Shown here: in pieces, positions 16,950-24,428 of the stretch | Numbering within the stretch: the stretch's first letter is position 1 | Layout of the letters: every line of letters begins with the position of its first letter | NCBI GenBank assembly: GCA_021205005.1 | Contig: JAJPYK010000170.1 | Location: forward strand, 1 to 24,428 | Reading direction: 5' to 3' | Source: Paraprevotella sp. | GTDB taxonomy: Bacteria > Bacteroidota > Bacteroidia > Bacteroidales > Bacteroidaceae | DNA length: 24,428 bases | The notes under the pieces: model-generated | Told to the model about the DNA's origin: nothing | The model's input: only the letters and a program-made list of their open reading frames with translations | The model's database searches: none | Program-made: the position numbers and the translations under genes

Positions 16950-19904
16950 TTATTTAGCGTTATTATAGGGATTTACGAGGAGTTTGTACGAACCGCCTTG
17001 CAGAAGCGAATCGGCGAATGAAATGCAGACCTCTTTTTTCTCTCCAGGCATCAGCGTGAAATAATTGTCGTCCATCAAAGCTGGGAGCAGGCGTTCGCCG
17101 TCAGATGTGCGCAGGGGCTGGATCCGTACTCCGAAAGCTACGGCGCCGGCTGACTTCGGTAATCCTACGGTAGTGCGGATCGTGGCTTCGCCGTCCTTTC
17201 GGGTCAGTTTGGAGGAAACTTCGAGTTTTACCTTCGGCAACCGGTTCAGTGCCGTGAAATCCGTGCGGTTGTTGCCGCGCCAATAGGTATTCTCGGAAAC
17301 GGTCTTTCCTTCTTTGTCTTTCAATTTCAGGCGGATGAAGTGTACGTCACTCAAGCCTTCCGAAGGTTTCGTTCCGCTCAGCACGTCCATACTCCACAGA
17401 GAGTAACCGAACCACCAGCCCAATTCGATGCCGAGCATACGTACGTAACGTGCCTGTATCTCCTAGGGGATGATGATTTCGTTGATACCCTCGGTGCCTT
17501 CTTCCGTCTTATAGACTTCATTCCATGATTGTGCGTCGTCGGAAACTTGTATCTTGTAGGCTTTACCGTAAGCCGCTTCCCAATTCAGGCGCACGCCACC
17601 CACTTGTTTCTCGCTGCCCAGATCTACGTAAATCCACTCGTTGTCGGCACGCAGAGCCGCCCAACGGGTATCGTCCTTGCCGTCGGTGACGTAGGACGGT
17701 TCGCCTTGTGTAGTGGACGATGCTACGGCCGGGCAACCCAACGACAGTATATCGCGTTCGGTATTGAACTTCAGTTGGAAGCATTTCGCTACCGTGTTGG
17801 ACGGCGAGTTTACGACGGCCTTTTCGGCATAACGTGCTACCGGTTTGTCATCCATGTTATATACGGTAGCTTCTGCCGTCAGTCCTTCATAATCTTTGCC
17901 GGTGGTATTGGCTACTTTTACCTCTTCCGTCACGGGATTCCAATAGATGTGCAGTGGCTCACAGGCTTGTTTGCAACCGAAATAAGCGCCCGTCAGATCA
18001 TAATAATAATCATACGTCAGCCATACCATGCTGGGATATGAGGCGCCGCTCATCCAAAGCATGACGCCGGTGGCATCGTTCCACATGTGGTCGAGCCAGC
18101 CTTCGAACAAGGCCTTGTTACTTTCCAGATTGATCCATTGCGACTTTTGGCAGAATTCCTCGGCGTTGCGTGCTCCGCCGTAACTGCGGTCGATGACGGC
18201 GGTGTGCCGTTCCGGTGTGGCATTGAACGCCGAAGGACCGAAGTAATGAAGGTTCCACATATCGTCGACCGGCCACAGATGATCTTCGGGCATGAAGCGT
18301 ACCAGGCTTTCATAATTGGGCACTACGGCTGTGCCTATCTCCGTGCGGAATCCCCATCCGCGGTCGAATCCGCTGCCCGATTTGCAGTCGGGATAGGGCG
18401 TGAAGTACCAACGGGGATCGTTGGCCCCCCATGGTCCGCTTCCGTTCAGTCCTCCGTTGTTGGAACAAGGCTGGAAATAGCGGTCGCCACCGTCGAATGT
18501 GCGCACGTTCTCGGCCATCCATCCTTCAAGCGGGGCCTGCGGCGGACCTTCATTGTCGCCGCACCACACGGCGATGCAGGCATGATTGCGGAAGCGTTTG
18601 ATCTTCTCTACCATATTATCATTGAAAGCATTCAGGTCGTAGGGCTGATTTTCGTTGGAGTTGATCCAGAAGTCGTCCCATACCATAAGTCCGTATTCGT
18701 CGCAATAGCGATAGAATTCGTCATCGGTGACCGAGCCGAGCCAGTTGCGTATCATGTTGAAGTTCATTTCCTTGTTGAGCTTCACGAGCGTACGGTAATC
18801 CTCTCCGTGTCGCCGCAGCATATATTCGCTCATGCCCCAGTCGGCTCCTTTGACGAAGACGGATATGCCGTTGACGTAGAGATGGAATACGCCGCCTTTT
18901 TTATCGTAATCATACTGGCGGATGCCGAACCGGATGTCGCGGCTTTCGGATACGCTGTCGCTTTCGTCCACCACTTCTAGATGACAGGTGTACAGATTGG
19001 GTTCTCCATATCCTTGGGGCCACCATAACCGAGGGTTGTCCACGACCATTTGCGGGAATCGCCGTTTGTCGAACTTGACGGTGCGTGTTTCGCCCGGTTG
19101 CAAGTCCACTTCCTGTTCAAAGGTGATCTGCCCCGGAGTGATAGTACCTCTGAGGACGGTTTTTCCGGCGGTGGTTCCCCGGTTGGATACATCAGTTTGC
19201 AGGGATAGCTCAGCCTGTGCGCGCGACACCAGATGCGAGCGCATCCAGGGATCGTTCAGCGTAGATCGGCCGGTATTCTCCAGCCATACTTTATCCGTGA
19301 TGCCGGAATTAAGCCCCGGAACGTAAGGCATCCAGTCCCATCCTCCGCTGGATAGGTAGTTGGGGCTGCCTTGATTGGCTAACGGGGTCTGCGGAATGTC
19401 CACCAGCACGGCCAGCGTATTGTTTTGGTTACGTTGCACCAGCGAGGTTACGTCGAACTGTCCGCGGTGCATGAAGCCGTTCAAAGAACCTAAGTGGGTG
19501 CCGTTCAGATAGACTTCTCCCCGGCGGTTGATACCGTCAAAGTGAAGCCAGATCATTTCCTTCTGAAAGTCGGAAGGCACGCGAAACTCCGTGCGATACC
19601 AAAAGCTGCGGTCGTATTTTTTCCGGTCTACTTTCTGAACATGGTCTCCGAAATTCGGGTCTTCCTCTTCCCCGGCTGCAACGTAAGACTAGAATACCGT
19701 GCCCGGAACGATAGCCTTGACCGCTTTCGGATTCTGATAACCGTTTTGACAAAGTTGCGAAGTGTGGTCGCCCACGTCCTCTTTCGGCACGACCGTCCAT
19801 GTGATGTCGGGCGTGTCGCTATGTAAATAACTGATCTGGGCTGTGGCCTGAAATGTACCTAATGCACTCCAAAGGAGCAGGCTGAATAGTGTTCTTGTCC
19901 TCAT
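16950..19904 (-). CDS. GH2 beta-mannosidase / exo-glucosaminidase-like enzyme with two in-frame TAGs
   Basis: A secreted GH2 glycosidase of the beta-mannosidase and exo-beta-D-glucosaminidase branch. The frame is 984 codons, with TAG at codons 72 and 814 and a final TAA. The signal peptide ends at ATAQ (MRTRTLFSLLLWSALGTFQA). The N-terminal sugar-binding domain includes YDRSFWYRTEF after the first TAG. The Ig-like domain and TIM barrel follow. The acid/base is E452 in VWCGDNEGPP, and the nucleophile is E522 in GFRTEIGTAVV. A CBM32 (F5/8 type C) module, about 715-840, is inserted within the C-terminal Ig region. The second TAG lies before its last strand (EIIIP-TAG-EIQARYVRMLG). The end, NYFTLMPGEKKEVCISF, is the usual C-terminal Ig domain. 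It is first in the operon, directly downstream of the HTCS. The substrate linkage is unresolved. Confidence 0.87.
17463..17465 (-). other. Second in-frame TAG in the GH2 gene (codon 814)
   Basis: The codons read ATC CCC TAG GAG ATA in a CBM32 domain. The next strand, ARYVRMLG, is a standard CBM32 element, so the frame is unbroken. Stopping here would drop the end of the CBM32 and the final Ig domain. Confidence 0.9.
19689..19691 (-). other. First in-frame TAG in the GH2 gene (codon 72)
   Basis: The frame reads AIVPGTVF-TAG-SYVAAGEEEDPNFGDHV, matching the conserved early GH2 segment in continuous frame. Stopping here would leave only the signal peptide and about 50 residues, so no enzyme would be made. 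Confidence 0.9.
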
Positions 19905-19951
19905 AAATGATTTTGTGTGCGCAAGTGAGATGACGATATATAAAAAGTCGG

Positions 19952-20018
19952 ATTATTTTCCATCGTTTAGATTGCAACTTATACGTTAACATTGCAAATG
20001 TAGACGATGGAAAATAAT
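19952..20018. promoter_or_regulatory. Operator-like inverted repeat upstream of the GH2 operon
   Basis: The arms ATTATTTTCCATCGT (19952-19966) and its exact reverse complement (20004-20018) are separated by 37 bases. Inside are two direct copies of ATTGCAA (19971-19977 and 19991-19997), 20 bases apart. The site lies between the HTCS gene and the operon it presumably controls, so it is a candidate binding site for the HTCS AraC-type domain. Confidence 0.55.
19995..20002 (-). promoter_or_regulatory. Putative -7 box of the GH2 operon
   Basis: TACATTTG on the minus strand matches TAnnTTTG. It lies between the arms of the inverted repeat, about 90 bases before the GH2 ATG. A clear -33 TTTG is absent, which fits an activator-dependent promoter. 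Confidence 0.45.
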
Positions 20019-20070
20019 TCGCACAAGAGTAGCACTTCAGAATATGCTACGTTTGACGCATTCCCTTTTT

Positions 20071-23000
20071 TTATGAGTTTGCCTTATTTCCCTGAATTAA
20101 ATCTTCTATATTGATTTCATGGGTTTGGCGCACCTTGCTTCGCGTGCTCTGGACCTGCTGTTCGAAGTCCTTGGGCGTCATGCCGAATTGTTTGTAGAAG
20201 AGTTTGCTGAAATAGGAGTGAGAACCGAAGCCTACTATGAAGCAGATTTCCCCCACACGGTACTTGCCGGTCTGGATCAGTTCGGCCGACTTCTTGAGGC
20301 GGATCAGACGGATGAAGTCGATCGGCGACAGATTGAACAGCGTCTTGATCTTGCGCAACAGGCTGGAACGGCTCAGGCACAATGCTTCGGCCATACGTTC
20401 TACGTTGAACGTCTCATCTTTCATATTGGCGTTGATGACTTCGATCACATGATCCATGAATTCCTCGTCTTCCTTGCTCATTTGCATGTTCTGTACGGGG
20501 AAGAAAGGACGTTTGGAGAACGTCTCCCGTTCTTTTTGCCGATTGTTTAGCAGTGACAGGATCTGTGCTTTCAGATAGTCGAACGAGAAGGGTTTCTCGA
20601 TATAAGCTTCCGCACCGACTTGCAGACCTTTGATCTTGCTGTCGATGTCATTCTTGGCCGTCAGGAAGATGAGCGGGATGTGGCATAAGTTGAGGTCGGA
20701 CTTGATAGCCGTACACAGCTCGTAGCCGTTCATCTGAGGCATCATCACATCGCTGATGACAAGGTCGATACGCTCGTTCTTGAGCAGTTCGAGCGCTTCC
20801 TTGCCGTTCGATGCCGTTTCGACGAGGAAAAGAGAGGACAAACGCTCTTTCATGAATGCCATGAGACTTTCTTCGTCTTCTACGATAAGCAGGGTATATC
20901 CTTTCGTATATTCTTCCTCTGCCGAGTTTCCGTTCACCAAGAGTTCGGTCTGCTCTATGCTTTCTTCTTCGGTCGTCGGTTCGGCATCCATGTTGAGCGG
21001 AATGGAAAGTACGAAGGTATTGCCCGGTTGCTGGCAGTCCAGATAAAGCGTACCTTTATGAAGCAGGGCCAGCGAGCGTGCCAATGAAAGCCCTATGCCC
21101 ACTCCCTGTTTCTTCTCCTCTTGTTTCACTTCCTGGAAGAACGGTTCGAATATCTGTTCCGCTTTTTCTGCCGGTATATTGTCGCCGTCGCTGGTCACGC
21201 TGACGAAGAAATGACGGTGGTGCTTGTTCAGGCTTACGGAATTCTTCTGCTTGCCATATTTCAGGGCATTGTTCAGCAGGTTGCTGAGGATCTTGGTGGT
21301 GGCCTCCTTGTCGATTCGGGCCATGATCCCCGGCTCGAACTGGTCTATCTTCAGTTCCTTTCCGTTGTGCATGAAAGTAGGTTCGAATCGGTTGACCGTC
21401 TCTTCCAGCAATTCCGAAACATCTACGTTCTCGTAGTTCAGCGTCAGTTTGTTGGCTCCCGCCTTTTGGAAGTCGAGCAGTTGCGAAGCCAGGTTCAGCA
21501 ACCGTTTGGTGTTTTCGGCGATTACGCTCAAGTTTTTGGACAGCTTTTTGTCTTTGAGGTCCATTTCCTGGATGATTTCCAGCGGTCCGTTGATCAGTGT
21601 CAGCGGAGTGCGGATTTCGTGAGCGATCTCCGTGAAGAATTCCACTTTATTCTGGTTGAGTTCTTTTTCCTTTTCGATCTCGAACAGTTTCTGTTGTTCG
21701 GCGAACTGTTTGTTCTTATGCTTTCTGTACCAGAAGAACCAGCCGGCAAAGGCGCATGCGATGAGGATGACGTAGATGACGTACGCCCATGTGGAGGCCC
21801 ACCAAGGGGGCAGGATGATCAGCGTCAGCGAGCGGGTGGCGTACTGTACGTTATCGGATTTGCTGCCGTCGGCCGTGGCACGTATGTGCAGTATGTATTT
21901 ACCCGGAGACAGGTTGGCATAGGAGATGCTGCTCTCCGTACACGTACGGATCCATTGTTTGTCAATGGGCTCCAGACGGTAGAAGTATTCATTGGTTTGG
22001 GACGTGGAGTAGGACAGCAGCGCAATGTCGAAGCTGACGTTGGCCTTGTTGTAAGGCAATACGATCTTGTCCGTGTTGATGATGTTTTGTTTGAGCGGAG
22101 AGTCCGGCGTACGCACAGTCACTTCCTCATTGAAGATGGAGAAGCGCGTGATGTAAATCGGCGGTTTGGCTGTGGTCTGCTCCTTGATGTTCGGATTGAA
22201 CGAAACCAGTCCGTCGATGCTGCCGAAGTAGAACCGGCCATCGCTGCCTTTGACGGCAGATTTGTAGTTGAACTGATTGCCGCACAGACCGTCGTTCACC
22301 GTAAACACGCGGATCTCTTTGTTTTCGGGATGAAAGCGTACGAGACCGCGATTGGTGCCGAACCACAGATAGCCGTAGTCGTCCTCCAGTATTTTGTAGG
22401 CCACATCGTCGGGCATTCCTACCTCTACGGAAAAACGCGTAAAGTCATCGCTTTTCGGATTGTAGCGGCAGATGCCGCCACGGTCTGTAGACAGCCACAG
22501 GTTGCCTTTGCTGTCTTGCATGATGGAGCTGATGGAGTTGGAGCTGACGGATTTCGTGTTGCCGTCCTTATGGGTATAGTGTTCGAATGATTTCTTCTCC
22601 GGAGTGTATTTCCAGAGCCCTTTACCCATGGTGGCGAACCAATAGGTGCCGTTGCGGTCTTGCAGGATGTCGAATACCCATTGGTCTTTCAATTCGGGCA
22701 AGGCCCGGAACTGCATGCTTTCTTTGGTGGCGTAGTATACTCCGAAATCCGATCCGACCCAAAGCGTTCCGTTCCGGTCCATGTAGAGCGCATAGATTAT
22801 GCATCCCACCGAACCGACGTTCATTTCGTTATATTTGTAAAACGAGGATTTCCCGTTCTTGTCGATCACCACCAGACCTTCTTTGTACAAACTGCAATAG
22901 ACTTTGCCTCCGTATGCGCCGACCACGATGGTGATGTGGGTGTTGAAGTTGGCTTGCGGGAGCGGATAACGCCAAATCTGATGATCCTTTAGCGACATCA

Positions 23001-24125
23001 CGTTAAGTCCGGCGTCTTCCGTGCCTATCCACAAATTGCCTTTGTCGTCTTCCGCCAGTTCGCGGATACGTTGGCTGGACAATGAATGATCGGAATTGCC
23101 CGGCAGGAATTTACGGAACGTGAACGTATTGTTGGGGAGGTAGCTCACGCCGCCGTACATGGTGCCTACCCACAGGCCGCCTTCACGGTCGCGATATACC
23201 GAGTAGATGATGTTGTCGGACAGGCCCGACGGATTGAGCAAATCTTGTTTGAAATGTGTCACGCTGTGTTTTTTCTCGTTGAGAATGTACAGACCGTCGT
23301 AAGTGCCGGCATAGATATTATCGCCGTATACGGTGGCGAAACGGGTAAACGTATGTTGCAGACTTTGCAAGTCGATTTCTTGGAGTTCGTTTTTTATGAA
23401 GTTATATTTCTTCAGGTTGCCATTCTGTATGCTCATGATCAGATTGTCGCCTTGCTCGCTCAGCGTGTTAATTTCGAGATTCAGCAGCGAATTTCCATGG
23501 GCATCTTGCGTGATTTGCTTGAATTTCTGCGCCTTTTCATCGTATTTGAGCAGACCCGTATACCAGGCGATGGCGTAAATGTCGCCATTGTGGCAGATGC
23601 AGATGTTGTGAGGGTTGGTCCGGTCCGGGAAGTCATACGTGTAGAGTTTCTTTCCGTCAGAGCGGAACATACCTTGGCTCGGAGCACAGATCCAGATGTT
23701 CCCTTTTTTGTCTTTCGCAATGCCTGATATCCACGTCGTGATGACCATGCCTTTGTCTGTCTTGGCATCCAGGAAAGTAAATACGTCCGCCGCAGGGTCA
23801 TATTGGTATACGCCCTCGTCCGTACCGATCCATAGGATATTCCGGTCATCCTCAAATAGGGTTGAAATGTTGTGATTGCTTTGGTGTTTTGCTTCATCTT
23901 TACAATTGAAAGAGACGACTTGTTGTCCGTCGTAGCGATTTAGTCCGTTTTTGGTTCCGAACCACATGAAACCGTAACTGTCCTGTATGATAGCTTTTAC
24001 GTTGCTTTGCGAGAGTCCGTTTTCGCCATTGATGTGCAGGAACGAGTAGCCCTGAGAGTCTTGTGCGTATGCCGAAGTCAGACACACTATGCAGAGAGCC
24101 TGTAATAAAAAAAGATCCTTTTCAT
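20071..24125 (-). CDS. Hybrid two-component system sensor/regulator (HTCS), frameshifted near its start
   Basis: An HTCS joins sensor kinase and response regulator in one protein. It senses a glycan breakdown product in the periplasm and activates nearby polysaccharide-utilisation genes. With the start repaired at ATG 24123-24125 it is 1,351 residues. In order: signal sequence (LLQALCIVCLTSAYAQ); about 14 Reg_prop beta-propeller repeats (many DSYGFMWFGT-like and GNLWIGT-like blocks); Y_Y_Y domain (EYFYRLEPIDKQWI); membrane segment (775-800, WWASTWAYVIYVILI); HisKA with H836 (EIAHEIRTPLT); HATPase (NNALKYG, GVGIGLSLARS); receiver with D1126 (VISDVMMPQMNG) and Lys in YIEKPF; and a C-terminal AraC helix-turn-helix (VGFGSHSYFSKLFYKQFG). 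The frame breaks at a T7 run (24107-24113): one extra T gives MKRIFFLLQALCIVCLTSAYAQ. The alternative start at 24348 needs a TTG and has no signal peptide. Confidence 0.92.
24107..24113 (-). other. Poly-T(7) tract causing a frameshift in the HTCS start region
   Basis: ATG AAA AGG ATC is followed by seven T residues on the minus strand. With seven, the frame is FYYRL...; with eight it becomes IFFLLQALC and joins the long HTCS frame. The tract is a candidate slippage site, or a sequencing indel. Confidence 0.75.
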
Positions 24126-24428
24126 GATATGGATTCGTTAGATTTGATGCGAATTTAATAAAAATATAGATGGCCGGTGATAAAAAAGGATAAATATTAG
24201 GGGAGTTTCTTATAGGAAACAGGAATTTTCGATATATATGTAAAGAAGGATTTTCGATGATGGGCGGTTGCTCCCTTATTTTTTTGATATAGGTCGGCAA
24301 GGCCGTTGCTGAAGCCGGTTTTTTAATCTGCGGAGAAAAATTTTCCAATCTGCGGAGAAAAAAATATCAATCTGCGGCAATTGATTTCAGCCTTTCCGGA
24401 ACGGATCTTTCCGATGCCCCCGGACAGG
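24126..24428. other. HTCS upstream region, AT-rich, no gene seen
   Basis: This 303-base stretch is AT-rich and holds no convincing gene. An open frame across it, in frame with the HTCS, lacks a normal start and looks non-coding. A weak -7-like TATATTTT lies at 24161-24168 on the minus strand. Its far end carries the 22-bp repeats listed separately. Confidence 0.5.
24325..24380. repeat. 22-bp tandem repeats, about 2.5 units
   Basis: AATCTGCGGAGAAAAA begins at 24325 and again at 24347. A degenerate third unit, AATCTGCGGCAA, begins at 24369. The period is exactly 22 bases in both steps. The same GAGAAAAATTT core occurs at 9042-9079. Confidence 0.8.

Noticed and set aside
21121..22590. Long open frame (489 codons) on the + strand
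   Set aside because: It lies entirely antisense to the HTCS gene, whose domains are unmistakable. Codon content looks like a mirrored coding strand.
24126..24348. N-terminal extension of the HTCS starting at 24348
   Set aside because: It would need a TTG start, runs through AT-rich repeat-like DNA and has no signal peptide. A one-base indel in the T-run explains the frame better.
1..24428. Complete reassignment of TAG as a sense codon
   Set aside because: nrdD and nrdG both stop at TAG at the expected C-termini, so at most partial or context-dependent suppression is supported.
1..24428. CRISPR array, tRNA or rRNA genes
   Set aside because: The 22-bp repeats are tandem without unique spacers, and I found no cloverleaf or rRNA-like sequence.

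Overview
The window is chromosomal DNA of a Bacteroidales bacterium (a gut-type Bacteroides/Prevotella relative; I cannot name the genus). The signs are a hybrid two-component regulator (HTCS), a cluster of secreted glycoside hydrolases with Bacteroidetes-type carbohydrate-binding domains, a type IX secretion-like C-terminal tail, LysO, a GNAT-nitrilase fusion, an OprO/P-type porin, and several matches to the Bacteroides -7 promoter element TAnnTTTG. No SusC/SusD pair, tRNA, rRNA or CRISPR array is visible.

Layout. 1-2048 (+): 3' part of nrdD (anaerobic ribonucleotide reductase), then nrdG (its activase). 2172-2214: a perfect 17-bp-arm hairpin touching a promoter-like -7 box. 2271-6044 (+): a very large secreted GH27-family enzyme. 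6159-6320 (+): an orphan sorting-tail fragment, then a terminator. 6425-7360 (-): lysO. 7469-8998 (+): GNAT-carbon-nitrogen hydrolase fusion. 9009-9079: hairpin and repeats. 9107-10129 (-): porin. 10259-20018 (-): a degradative operon transcribed GH2 -> SGNH acetylesterase -> GH36 -> GH36 (broken), closed by a terminator. 20071-24125 (-): HTCS regulator immediately upstream of the operon, with a large inverted repeat at the operon promoter. 24325-24380: 22-bp tandem repeats.

How the genes fit together. The HTCS probably senses an oligosaccharide in the periplasm and switches on the GH2/esterase/GH36/GH36 operon. A beta-mannosidase or exo-glucosaminidase-like GH2, a carbohydrate acetylesterase and alpha-galactosidases together suggest an acetylated, alpha-galactosylated glycan such as galactomannan; this is inference from family membership.

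The most unusual signal is that three otherwise well-preserved genes (nrdD, the GH27 gene, the GH2 gene) are interrupted in perfect frame by four stop codons, and all four are TAG. One lies in nrdD, a key enzyme for an anaerobe, before its essential glycyl-radical end. TAG also ends nrdD and nrdG at the expected family C-termini. This suggests amber suppression or partial recoding, though base-calling error or gene decay is possible. Separate lesions occur elsewhere: a one-base deletion in a poly-T run just after the HTCS start, and a frameshift plus a 180-bp MITE with perfect 21-bp inverted ends in the last GH36 gene.
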